33,032 bases of DNA from Saprospiraceae bacterium UBA2365 (GTDB lineage Bacteria; Bacteroidota; Bacteroidia; Chitinophagales; Saprospiraceae): contig DDTL01000063.1 of the NCBI GenBank assembly GCA_002344345.1, positions 1-33,032 on the forward strand. The letters are read 5' to 3'. Within the stretch, counting starts at the first letter, position 1, and each line of letters begins with the position of its first letter. Below are positions 1 through 8,002 of this stretch, piece by piece. The notes below the pieces were generated by a model. It did not search any database. It was not told the origin of the DNA and was given only the letters and a program-made list of their open reading frames with translations. The position numbers were made by a program, and so were the translations under genes.

Positions 1-102
1 CCTAGAAGCATAGCCCTATTTTCATCAGTTGGCCAACGTCAAACTTTGCCAAATCTCCAATTAAACATCTATGTGTACCTATGTTCCTATGTTCCTATGT
101 TC

Positions 103-134
103 CTGTGTGTTGAAAAAACCTTTTCACCACATAG
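103..134. repeat. Hairpin in repeat unit 1
   Basis: Arms 103-116 and 121-134 pair around an AACC loop, with two mismatches. The copy at 243-274 pairs 13 of 14 positions. The arms carry TGAAAA against TTTTCA plus CTATGTG against CACATAG. No T tract follows, so it is not an obvious terminator. It is likely part of a repeat family rather than a gene-specific signal. Confidence 0.7.
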
Positions 135-242
135 ATACATAGAAACCACATAGAAGCATAGCCCTTTTTTCATCAGTTGGCTAACGTCAAACTTTGCCAA
201 ACCTCCAATTAAACATCTATGTGTACCTATGTTCCTATGTTC

Positions 243-274
243 CTATGTGTTGAAAAAACCTTTTCACCACATAG
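243..274. repeat. Hairpin in repeat unit 2
   Basis: Left arm 243-256 (CTATGTGTTGAAAA) and right arm 261-274 (TTTTCACCACATAG) pair at 13 of 14 positions around a 4-base loop. It is the better-paired copy of the hairpin in unit 1. Confidence 0.75.
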
Positions 275-464
275 ATACATATAAACCACCTAGAAGCATA
301 GCCCTATTTTCATCAGTTGGCCAACGTCAAACTTCCAACTAACCAAAGACATACTGGCAAACAACGCAAACAACCATGCTGATTAAAGAAACGGCTGCAT
401 ATCCACTGTTTTTGCCTTTGACCATGAAATTGATAATTTCCGCGACTTTGAGCATAAATGACAA

Positions 465-493
465 TAAAAAAGGCTGCCGGATCGGCAGCCTTT
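465..493 (-). terminator. Intrinsic terminator of the five-module secreted protein gene
   Basis: An 11 bp stem (469-479 with 483-493, core AGGCTGCCG/CGGCAGCCT) has a 3-base loop. Read on the minus strand it is followed by a T run (465-470). It lies about 24 bases beyond the stop codon of the minus-strand gene. Confidence 0.88.
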
Positions 494-516
494 AAAATTT
501 TACAATCCAAACTGGA

Positions 517-2307
517 TTATTTCTTCACAGTAAATTGCTTACCGATCATGTATTCGTCAGACAAGATCTGGATGAAATAATTGCCTGTTTGAAGAGAAGC
601 AACATTCATTCTGATCATTTGAGAATTATATTCGTTTGACATGACTTTTCTTCCTGACATATCATAAACCATTACATTGACTGATTTTGTTGCAGGAGCA
701 GCGCTCAGGTCAATGTTCAGTTCACTTGTTACAGGATTCGGGAACAAGCTGATCACAGAAGGATCCAGTAAATTATGGGTAGAGGAAGAAAGTGTAAATA
801 CATATTCACCGGTATTTGCATTGAAAACACAGTCCCAGGTGCCCACTGTACAAAGAATATTTGGTCCATCCTGAGTACCTGTTCCGCTTGGGAATTCTTT
901 AGCGCCCCAGTTGACCGTCCATCCTGAATTAGCACGGAATTTTATACCGTTATCACTGATAGCGGGATCTGCAGTTGATAATTGTGCGCCCTGAATTGTC
1001 CATATCTGATCATTTTCTGGAGAAATCGTAAGATAGGTATCTACATCCCAGCTACTTGCAGGACCATTCAATCCAACGATAGATATTTGATCATATACAA
1101 CAAACGCTTCGAAGTTATATTCACCGGTCAAAGTATTGAACGTGATTTTATATCTTCCGGCAGCTACAGGAATATTTGCTCCATCCTGAACAGCTACGCC
1201 AGTCGGGAAGTCAGCGCCGCCCCAGTTGATGCCCCAGTCGTAATTTGCCCTGAACTTAGCTTCACCTTCATTCAATTCATAAGTTCCTTTCCAGATCACA
1301 GGATCCTCGGTAGATTGAGTCAAATCCAGGTCTTTATCCCAGTTTTCTCCTCCAGGAATAGCACTTCCTATCAAACTGACAGAAGTAAATGCTTCCATCA
1401 ACTGGAAGTTATAAGCCAAATTGGCCGTATTGAACGTAACTCTGTAAGTTCCGGCAGTTACGGCGATGTTATCTCCTCCCGGGACACCAGTTCCGGCAGG
1501 AAATTCAGTGCCACCCCAATTGAGTGTCCATGCATGATTAGCTCTGAATTTAACACTTCCGTCAATGAGCTGTACATCAGCGGTCCATTCGTCAGGATTG
1601 TTCGCTTTTTGGTTGAGATCAGTATCAGCATCCCATCCACCCGGTGTTGCATCGCCGATCAGACTGATAAATTCGAAGTCAACTTTCTCGGTAAAGTTGT
1701 ATGCTCCAGTCAACGTATCAAAAGTGATGTAGTATTTTCCGGCTTTGGCAATAGGAATATTTGGTCCGTTCTGAACACCGATTCCTGAAGGAAAATCAGC
1801 AGCGCCCCAGTTCACAGCCCAATCATCATCCTTTCTGAATTTGGCCTCACCAATGACGAGGTTGGTCAGGAGGAAAAACCCGTGTTCAGTTGTGTCTTTA
1901 TACATATTAACATCTGAGTTCCAGCCATCTGGCGTTGCACTACCGATCAATCCGATGGGAGATTCAACCAGGAAATTGTAAGCGCCTGTTTCGGAATTGA
2001 ATTCAATATGATAATCTCCTGCAAAAACGGGAATATTTGGTCCGTTTTGAACTCCGGTTCCTGTTGGGAAATCTGAAGCTCCCCAGTTGATTGCCCAATC
2101 ATTTTCTGCACGGAATTTAACTTCTCCGGCAACTAATGTGACATCCAGTGTCCATAAATTAGGGTTCTCTGCGTCCTGGACCATATCTATATCAGAGTCC
2201 CATCCGTTTGGCGTACCTGAACCAATCAAACCTACTGTAGTGATCTGTCCGATCACAGCAAAGGAAGTCATCAGTAACACCGCAATAAAAAGTAAATTTC
2301 TTTTCAT
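517..2307 (-). CDS. Secreted protein of five SusE/SusF-type modules with T9SS sorting domain
   Basis: The gene encodes about 596-598 residues. A hydrophobic signal peptide ends near FAVIGQ. Five copies of an approximately 90-residue module follow (roughly residues 26-115, 118-208, 213-303, 310-402 and 408-507). Each has a 'LIGSATPDGW' start, 'KFRANxxW..NWG', 'FPxGxGVQxGxNI' and an ending like 'FNxxTGxYNF'. This is the pattern of SusE/SusF outer-membrane glycan-binding modules. Residues 520-598 form a type A T9SS sorting domain ('LFPNPV', then 'VYDMSGRKV', 'LQTGNYFIQI' and a basic end). There is no lipobox Cys, unlike canonical SusE/SusF lipoproteins, so export and attachment should go through T9SS. 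Two ATGs lie two codons apart; I prefer the inner one (2307) because MKRN is a typical start, with 2313 as the alternative. Likely role, inferred: extracellular or surface capture of an alpha-glucan-like polysaccharide for the divergent susCD pair. The ligand is not determined. Confidence 0.88.
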   Translation of the reverse strand: MKRNLLFIAVLLMTSFAVIGQITTVGLIGSGTPNGWDSDIDMVQDAENPNLWTLDVTLVAGEVKFRAENDWAINWGASDFPTGTGVQNGPNIPVFAGDYHIEFNSETGAYNFLVESPIGLIGSATPDGWNSDVNMYKDTTEHGFFLLTNLVIGEAKFRKDDDWAVNWGAADFPSGIGVQNGPNIPIAKAGKYYITFDTLTGAYNFTEKVDFEFISLIGDATPGGWDADTDLNQKANNPDEWTADVQLIDGSVKFRANHAWTLNWGGTEFPAGTGVPGGDNIAVTAGTYRVTFNTANLAYNFQLMEAFTSVSLIGSAIPGGENWDKDLDLTQSTEDPVIWKGTYELNEGEAKFRANYDWGINWGGADFPTGVAVQDGANIPVAAGRYKITFNTLTGEYNFEAFVVYDQISIVGLNGPASSWDVDTYLTISPENDQIWTIQGAQLSTADPAISDNGIKFRANSGWTVNWGAKEFPSGTGTQDGPNILCTVGTWDCVFNANTGEYVFTLSSSTHNLLDPSVISLFPNPVTSELNIDLSAAPATKSVNVMVYDMSGRKVMSNEYNSQMIRMNVASLQTGNYFIQILSDEYMIGKQFTVKK

Positions 2308-2355
2308 GACCATCTATTTTAAAAATTAAATTAATTTTGAAAACTGAATAATACC

Positions 2356-2390
2356 CAAAGTTAACACTTGGGGAAATATTAAAACCAAAA
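2356..2390 (-). promoter_or_regulatory. Putative sigma-ABfr promoter for the five-module protein
   Basis: On the minus strand, TAACTTTG (2363-2356) matches the Bacteroidetes -7 consensus TAnnTTTG. A TTTTTGG sequence lies about 22 bases further upstream and could serve as the -33 element. The predicted leader is about 35-45 bases. The match is by eye only. Confidence 0.5.
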
Positions 2391-2570
2391 ATATCTATAA
2401 ATTTTTGAAATAAAAAAAAATCCATATTTTTAGTACCTCTTTTTTATCATTTTTTGCAAAAATCTTATATAAATCAAACAAGTTAGTGTTATTTTTACAC
2501 CATTATAATTAAATGTACTTTCATAAAAAAGGAAGACAATTTTTAGATTAAAAACAATAAATTTTTACAC

Positions 2571-5498
2571 ATGAAAAGAGCTGTATACATGCTATTTATT
2601 GCATTGGTGCCTCTGTTGCTGACAAGTCAGACTACAGTTACCGGCAAGGTGACGGATGCCGGTACCAAAGAACCACTGATCGGTGTTTATGTCGTAGTGA
2701 AAGACACAATGCTGGGAGCCACCACTGATTTCGACGGAAACTATGAATTAGTGGTACCGAGAGGCAAAAATACCCTGGTTTTCAGTTATGTTGGTTATCA
2801 ATCGATAGAAAAAAAGATCGGTTTTGAATCCGTGATCAATGCAGAATTGATCCAGGGACAGGTACTTGAAGATGTCGTTGTCATCGGATATGGAACAGTC
2901 AAAAGAGAAGATGTAACAGGTACACTGACAACAGTGAGTTCAGATCAGTTCAACAGAGGAGCGATCACCGGTGCCCAGGAACTGATCGCGGGGAAGATGC
3001 CCGGTGTTACGATCACCACCGGCAGCGGGCCTGGAGAAGGAGCAAAGATCAGGGTCCGGGGTGAATCATCCCTGAGTGCATCCAATGATCCGTTGATCGT
3101 GGTTGACGGAGTACCGATCGATAACGGCGGCGTATCCGGTGGCAGGAACTTACTGAATACCATCAACCCGAATGACATTGAAAATATTACGGTACTTAAA
3201 GATGCGTCTTCAGCCGCCATCTATGGCAACAGGGCATCAGCCGGTGTTATTCTGATCACTACCAAAAAATCAAAGGTGGGCGAAAAATTCAGGGTTGATT
3301 ACGGTGGCAATGTCTCTTATGGAACCATCGCTAAAAAAATTGAAGTGCTTGGCAGAGATCAGTATGTGGAAACCCTGAAATCCGTATTGGGTGAGGAACA
3401 TAAAGCATTGACACTAATAGGTAATGAGAATACCAACTGGCAGGATCTGATCTTCCAGAACGCGCTCGGGCAAGACCATAACCTGAGTTTTTCCGGTGCC
3501 TTGAAAAGCCTGCCTTACAGAATATCACTCGGTTATACCAATATGAATGGCCTCTTAAAAACAGATAATTTTACACGGTATTTAGGTGCTATAAGCCTCA
3601 ACCCACAGTTTCTGGACAACAGGCTGCAGGTGGGCATTTATCTGAAAGCGATGAATGAGGTGAACAGGTTTGCGGACAGAGGAGCCATCGGAAGCGCCAT
3701 CTATTTTGACCCGACTCACGGACCTAAAGATGAAACCAGTCCTTTCAACGGATATTATTACTGGAGACAAAACAATTCCTGGCTTCCTAACACCTTATCT
3801 CCTGCCAATCCCGTCGCTTTACTGGAACAACGTGAAGACAGGTCCAATGTAGTTCGTTACATTACCAATGCAACCGTGGATTACAGGTTTAAATTCTTAC
3901 CTGATCTGAGGGCAAACCTGAGTTTAGGCTATGACCATTCTTTTGGTGAAGGAACGGTTAAAGTTGATACCTCTGCAGCTTTCGCATATAATGTGGATAC
4001 CAAGGGAGGTACGAATAATCGGTACGAACAGGCAAAAGACAACTCAGTACTCGAGTTTTACCTGAATTACAAGAAAAAAATCGGAATTCACGGACTGGAT
4101 GTCATGGGCGGATATTCATGGCAACATTTCAAAGTTGAACCATATTCCATTAATTCGGATGTCGCCGGTACTCCTGAGAGAACAGATACTTTCAATGACC
4201 CGGCTGAATATTTCCTCGTTTCCCTTTTTGGAAGGTTAAACTATTCCATTAGTGATAAATACCTGTTTACATTTACCTTGAGAAGGGACGGAACTTCAAG
4301 ATTTTCTCCCGAAAACCGATGGGGTTTGTTCCCCTCTGCAGCCCTCGCAGTAAAATTGCTAGAGAATGACCAGATGTTTTTCAATAACCTCAAGTTGCGT
4401 CTGGGATGGGGTATCACCGGACAACAGGATATCGGGGATTATTACGCATATCTGGCTAATTACCAGTTGGGTTTTGACAATGCAGCCTATCAGTTCGGAA
4501 ATGAATTCATTACCACTCTCAGACCTAATGGCTATGATCTGAACATTAAATGGGAAGAATCCACCTCTTACAATGTAGGTGCAGATTTTGGCATTGTCAA
4601 AGATAAACTTTCAGCAACTCTTGACGTATATCAGAAATATACCAAAGACCTGCTGAATTACATTCCTGTTCCTGCCGGCACCAACCTCACGAATTTCATC
4701 ACAACCAACGTGGGCAATATGCAAACCAAAGGTGCTGAAGTAAGTTTAAATCTGATAAATATCGGTACTAAAAAGATCAAATGGGATTTCAGTACTAATT
4801 TTTCATATAATTTCTCTGAGATCACGAAACTGACCGCCAGTGAAGACAGCACATATCAGGGAGTGCTTACAGGCGGTATTTCGGGCGGCGTCGGAAGTAA
4901 TATTCAGATCCACAGTATCGGGTACGCGCCTGCTTCTTTTTATGTGTATAAGCAGAAATACGATGAAAACGGTAAAATGCTGGAAGGACAATTTGAAGAT
5001 TTGAACGATGATGGTCTGATCAACTCCAGTGATAAATACAGATTCCAGAAGCCGGCCCCGGATTACACGATCGGTTTTACCAGCAGTCTGAGTATTTATG
5101 ATCTGGAATTGACTTTTGCGGGAAGATCAAACATTGGCAATTATGTATACAACAACGTTCAGACCAGCTCAGGAAGTTTTGACGATCTGTACCATACAAC
5201 CAACTATCTGGGAAATATCACCCAGTCTGCATTGCTTTTGGCTGCATCTTCAGAATCCAACCTGACTTTCAGCGATCATTTTGTGCAGAATGCCTCATTC
5301 CTGAAAATAGATCATATTACATTGTCATACAATTTCAATCTGAATAAAGGAAGGTTCCTGAAACTGTATGCAACTGCTCAGAATCCTTTGGTCTATACGA
5401 AATATGTTGGTCTGGATCCTGAAATCGGAAATGGAATTGAAAATAATTTCTATCCAAGAGCCAGAACATTTGTTGCCGGGATCAATGTAAACTTTTGA
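2571..5498 (+). CDS. SusC/RagA-family TonB-linked outer membrane transporter
   Basis: This 975-residue protein has a signal peptide (residues 1-19, ending LLLTSQ). A carboxypeptidase-regulatory-like beta-sandwich follows (about 22-98, 'TVTGKVTDAGTKEPLIGV', 'TDFDGNYEL', 'FSYVGYQS'). A TonB plug with the SusC signature spans about 100-230 ('VVIGYGTVKREDVTGT', 'IRVRGESSL', 'PLIVVDGVPI', 'IENITVLKDASSAAIYG', 'GVILITTKK'). The remainder is a 22-strand barrel ending in Phe. Length is normal for SusC. It acts in the outer membrane as the energised channel partner of the SusD lipoprotein encoded 127 bases downstream; together they import oligosaccharides. It is divergent from the five-module secreted protein across a 257-base region. 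No extracytoplasmic sigma factor, anti-sigma factor, SusR-like or hybrid two-component regulator is visible in the window, so regulation cannot be assigned. Confidence 0.97.
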   Translation: MKRAVYMLFIALVPLLLTSQTTVTGKVTDAGTKEPLIGVYVVVKDTMLGATTDFDGNYELVVPRGKNTLVFSYVGYQSIEKKIGFESVINAELIQGQVLEDVVVIGYGTVKREDVTGTLTTVSSDQFNRGAITGAQELIAGKMPGVTITTGSGPGEGAKIRVRGESSLSASNDPLIVVDGVPIDNGGVSGGRNLLNTINPNDIENITVLKDASSAAIYGNRASAGVILITTKKSKVGEKFRVDYGGNVSYGTIAKKIEVLGRDQYVETLKSVLGEEHKALTLIGNENTNWQDLIFQNALGQDHNLSFSGALKSLPYRISLGYTNMNGLLKTDNFTRYLGAISLNPQFLDNRLQVGIYLKAMNEVNRFADRGAIGSAIYFDPTHGPKDETSPFNGYYYWRQNNSWLPNTLSPANPVALLEQREDRSNVVRYITNATVDYRFKFLPDLRANLSLGYDHSFGEGTVKVDTSAAFAYNVDTKGGTNNRYEQAKDNSVLEFYLNYKKKIGIHGLDVMGGYSWQHFKVEPYSINSDVAGTPERTDTFNDPAEYFLVSLFGRLNYSISDKYLFTFTLRRDGTSRFSPENRWGLFPSAALAVKLLENDQMFFNNLKLRLGWGITGQQDIGDYYAYLANYQLGFDNAAYQFGNEFITTLRPNGYDLNIKWEESTSYNVGADFGIVKDKLSATLDVYQKYTKDLLNYIPVPAGTNLTNFITTNVGNMQTKGAEVSLNLINIGTKKIKWDFSTNFSYNFSEITKLTASEDSTYQGVLTGGISGGVGSNIQIHSIGYAPASFYVYKQKYDENGKMLEGQFEDLNDDGLINSSDKYRFQKPAPDYTIGFTSSLSIYDLELTFAGRSNIGNYVYNNVQTSSGSFDDLYHTTNYLGNITQSALLLAASSESNLTFSDHFVQNASFLKIDHITLSYNFNLNKGRFLKLYATAQNPLVYTKYVGLDPEIGNGIENNFYPRARTFVAGINVNF

Positions 5499-5552
5499 GA
5501 ATTAAATGATTGTAATAATTTGAAAGAAAATTGTAATTAACGGGAAGAAAAA

Positions 5553-5586
5553 GATCAATCTGTACTATATGTTATTCAAATTGATC
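5553..5586 (+). other. Intercistronic inverted repeat between susC and susD
   Basis: GATCAAT (5553-5559) pairs with ATTGATC (5580-5586) across a 20-base loop. It lies in the 127-base spacer between the two genes. It could be an mRNA stabilising or processing hairpin, but the stem is short and chance is possible. Confidence 0.4.
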
Positions 5587-5625
5587 AGAAATCTTGCTGA
5601 AATCATCAACTAAAAAAACAAACCA

Positions 5626-7797
5626 ATGAATAAGTTAAAATTATATACAGTGATGATACTTGTATCCGGTGCTGTGATCTCAGGTTGTTTCAAGGACCTG
5701 AATACCATACCGCTGGATGAAGATATCACTACAGCAGCAACCGTTTTCGACAACCCGGATGCATACAAGCAGGTACTGGCAAAATTGTATGCAGGCCTGG
5801 CTGTTTCCGGGCAGCAAGGTCCTTCAGGTCAGGCAGATATCTCAGGTATTGACGAAGGATTCGGACAATACCTTCGCGGACTATGGTATCACCAGGTACT
5901 TCCGACGGATGAAGCAGTCATCGGATGGAACGACCAGACGATCAAAGATTTCCACGGGCAGAACTGGAGTGCAGATGACGGTTTTATGTTCGCTTTTTAC
6001 AGCCGGATCTATTATCAGATCTCCATGTGCAATGAATTTCTAAGGCAAACCACAGAAGACAAACTGGATTCCAGGGGTGTGGACGCTGCGCTGAAAGAAG
6101 AAATAGCCGGATATCGTGCTGAAGCCAGATTTTTGAGGGCTTTAAGCTACTGGCATGCACTGGATATTTTCAGGAATGTGCCGTTTGTCACCGAAGAAGA
6201 TCCGATTGGTTCTTTTTTCCCTGAACAAACCAATGCCACAGATCTGTTCAATTTCATTGAATCTGAACTGAAGGATATCGATGAAAAAATTGCTCCTGTC
6301 AGAACCAATCAATATGGTCGGGCAGACCAGGGCGCAGTCTGGTCATTGATGGCAAAACTTTACCTGAATGCTGAGGTGTATACCGGAACCAAAAAATACA
6401 CGGAATGCTTGACTTATTGCAAAAAAATATTGAATGCCGGATACACGCTGGAACCTAAATTCAACGAGCTTTTCCTGGCAGATAACCACAAATCCAATGA
6501 GATCATATTCCCGATCACTTTTGACGGTATTCATACCAGGACATGGGGTGGAACTACCTTCATCATCCGAGCAGGTATAGGTGGTAATATGGTTCCTGCA
6601 GATTTTGGCGTTTCCGGCGGTTGGGGTGGAACAAGAACTACCAGGCAAATCATTGAAAAATTTGGTGAAATTGGTGGTACGATCGTTGATTTTTACCCGA
6701 GAAAAAGCAAACCACAGGTCTATATTCCCGGTGATTATCAGGATAATAAAATCAATACCCTGCATGCATTGACCGATGCTGACGGGGACAAGATCTACCA
6801 GGGATACCAATACTTTGCAACGGACAATGTAACTTTTAAAATTTGCCCCAATCCTTCATTGACTTACTTTTTTGGAGACAATGATGGCGATGGAAAGCTT
6901 GAAACCGGCGGCGCTTTGCTTAAAACAGGGGCTGCAGGATTTTACTACATAGAATTCAATAATAATAACAAGACTTATAAAATTGAAAAAAGAAACTGGA
7001 AAGTCACAGGTTCAGCAGTTGTTCAGGAGAAAAACTTTACCTGGGATCCTGAGTTGGAAATGCTCAAGGTGAATGTCAGTATCCAGCCAGGCAATCTCGA
7101 ACTGATCGCCAACAACGATCCATCCATTTCTTTGGGGGACAATCTGGCCAATGGCATTTTAACACATGGTGGTACTCCGATCCAGATCACCGATGCCACT
7201 CCGGCAGAGATTTTCCTGGATCTGAGAAAAGAAGAGTTTATTTACCAGATCAATTCAACTTCCTATGATCGCAGGGCTACTTTCCATTCCTCAGGTCAAA
7301 GTCTTGACATTGATGATCTGACACTGTTTACACATGGTTATGCGGTTACAAAATTCAGGAATATCACATCTACCGGTGCCAAAGGTTCAAATTCGGACTT
7401 TCCCGATACGGATTTTCCTGTTTTCAGGCTTGCAGACATCTATCTGATGGCTTCCGAAGCGATATTGAGAGGGGCTGCAGGCGGAACCACCGCAGATGCT
7501 GTCAGTTATTTCAATGCTGTCAGGTCAAGAGCTTATCAAAGCAACCTGGCAAATATTACAGCCTCAACGCTCACGCTCAACGAAATTCTCGATGAAAGAG
7601 CACGTGAGCTGTTGTGGGAATGTCACAGAAGAACCGACCTCGTCAGATTCGGACAGTTTACCAATGGCAGTTACCTTTGGCAGTGGAAAGGTGGTGTGAA
7701 AGAAGGAAAAACAGTTGGGGCTTACAGGAACATTTTCCCGATCCCTTCTTCAGATCTGGGAAACAATCCGAAACTGAAACAAAATGACGGGTATTAA
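5626..7797 (+). CDS. SusD/RagB-family glycan-binding lipoprotein with inserted SusE/F-like modules
   Basis: The protein has 723 residues, long compared with about 480-600 for most SusD proteins. It begins with a lipoprotein signal peptide (lipobox ISGC, Cys21). The N-terminal TPR part has 'EARFLRALSYWHALDIFRNVP' typical of SusD (about residues 165-187) and 'RADQGAVWSLMAKLYLNAE' (232-250). The C-terminal SusD part resumes with 'DRRATFHSSGQ' (548 on), 'FRLADIYLMASEAI', 'LDERARELLWE', 'RRTDLVRFG' and 'NIFPIPSSDL'. Between them, residues about 365-542 look like two tandem SusE/SusF-type modules: 'VYIPGDYQ' to 'YYIEFNNNNKTYKIE', then 'WKVTGSA' to 'IFLDLRKEEFIYQI'. Family knowledge: SusD caps the SusC channel and binds glycan at the cell surface. 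Inference: the insert adds extra glycan contacts directly on the lid. Translation starts after an A-rich leader without a Shine-Dalgarno sequence. Confidence 0.95.
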   Translation: MNKLKLYTVMILVSGAVISGCFKDLNTIPLDEDITTAATVFDNPDAYKQVLAKLYAGLAVSGQQGPSGQADISGIDEGFGQYLRGLWYHQVLPTDEAVIGWNDQTIKDFHGQNWSADDGFMFAFYSRIYYQISMCNEFLRQTTEDKLDSRGVDAALKEEIAGYRAEARFLRALSYWHALDIFRNVPFVTEEDPIGSFFPEQTNATDLFNFIESELKDIDEKIAPVRTNQYGRADQGAVWSLMAKLYLNAEVYTGTKKYTECLTYCKKILNAGYTLEPKFNELFLADNHKSNEIIFPITFDGIHTRTWGGTTFIIRAGIGGNMVPADFGVSGGWGGTRTTRQIIEKFGEIGGTIVDFYPRKSKPQVYIPGDYQDNKINTLHALTDADGDKIYQGYQYFATDNVTFKICPNPSLTYFFGDNDGDGKLETGGALLKTGAAGFYYIEFNNNNKTYKIEKRNWKVTGSAVVQEKNFTWDPELEMLKVNVSIQPGNLELIANNDPSISLGDNLANGILTHGGTPIQITDATPAEIFLDLRKEEFIYQINSTSYDRRATFHSSGQSLDIDDLTLFTHGYAVTKFRNITSTGAKGSNSDFPDTDFPVFRLADIYLMASEAILRGAAGGTTADAVSYFNAVRSRAYQSNLANITASTLTLNEILDERARELLWECHRRTDLVRFGQFTNGSYLWQWKGGVKEGKTVGAYRNIFPIPSSDLGNNPKLKQNDGY

Positions 7798-7804
7798 AAG
7801 TTTG

Positions 7805-7940
7805 GTCTGCTCCGAAAGGTCTATACAACCTCGATCCAAAAAAAGCGAGAACTTTTAATTTGTTGCTTTTCAATTGTACCCCATAAAGGTTGGGGCAAAA
7901 AACAAAAGATAACCAACAAATTGGACGTTTCAGAGCAGAC
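7805..7940. repeat. Long imperfect palindrome after susD
   Basis: Nested inverted repeats are visible. The outer arms are GTCTGCTCCGAAA (7805-7817) and TTTCAGAGCAGAC (7928-7940), with one mismatch. The middle arms are AATTTGTTG (7857-7865) and CAACAAATT (7914-7922), both perfect, extended by CTTTT/AAAAG past a bulge. The inner stem is CCCCA (7879-7883) with TGGGG (7891-7895). It lies just after the susD stop and before a terminator. It could be a structured 3' UTR or small RNA, or a miniature inverted-repeat element; I see no target-site duplication. Confidence 0.65.
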
Positions 7941-7955
7941 TCAATGTTTGAAAAT

Positions 7956-7987
7956 AAAAAAAGGATGCTGCAGGCATCCTTTTTTTT
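7956..7987. terminator. Bidirectional terminator between susD and gcvT
   Basis: A stem of about 12 bp (A-rich arm plus AGGATGC, 7956-7968, with GCATCCT plus T run, 7974-7986) has a 5-base loop. A runs on one side and T runs on the other let it serve both the plus-strand susD and the minus-strand gcvT, which ends at 8003. Confidence 0.9.
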
Positions 7988-8002
7988 GATATTTTTTCTG
8001 AT

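Larger units (their letters stand above)
1..334. repeat. Tandem repeat, 2.3 copies of a 140-148 bp unit
   Basis: The phrase TAGAAGCATAGCCC recurs at 3, 151 and 291, giving periods of 148 and 140 bp. The 8 bp difference is one extra copy of an inner octamer (TTCCTATG-like): the first unit has about three copies and the second about two. The third copy is partial and stops near 334, after the shared CATCAGTTGGCCAACGTCAA. Each full unit ends in an imperfect hairpin and contains GTTGGCCAAC, a perfect 10-base palindrome in units one and three. The array starts at or before the window edge, so total copy number is unknown. It is noncoding on both strands as far as I can see. Confidence 0.92.

Noticed and set aside
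1..334. Possible CRISPR array
   Set aside because: Units are about 140-148 bp and repeated nearly in full, with no short repeats separated by unique spacers and no cas genes.
313..510. 65-residue minus-strand frame at the left side
   Set aside because: It starts inside a terminator hairpin, runs into the repeat array and shows no domain or signal; the N-terminus is the translated hairpin.
982..1788. 268-residue plus-strand frame
   Set aside because: It is antisense to the repetitive five-module gene; its internal repetition mirrors those modules and it has no recognisable domain.
2440..2570. Plus-strand promoter of susC
   Set aside because: The region is AT-rich with several TATA-like strings, but no TTTG-N19-21-TAnnTTTG pair that I could defend.
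6343..6810. 155-residue minus-strand frame
   Set aside because: It lies fully antisense to susD, with no family resemblance and no promoter or leader.
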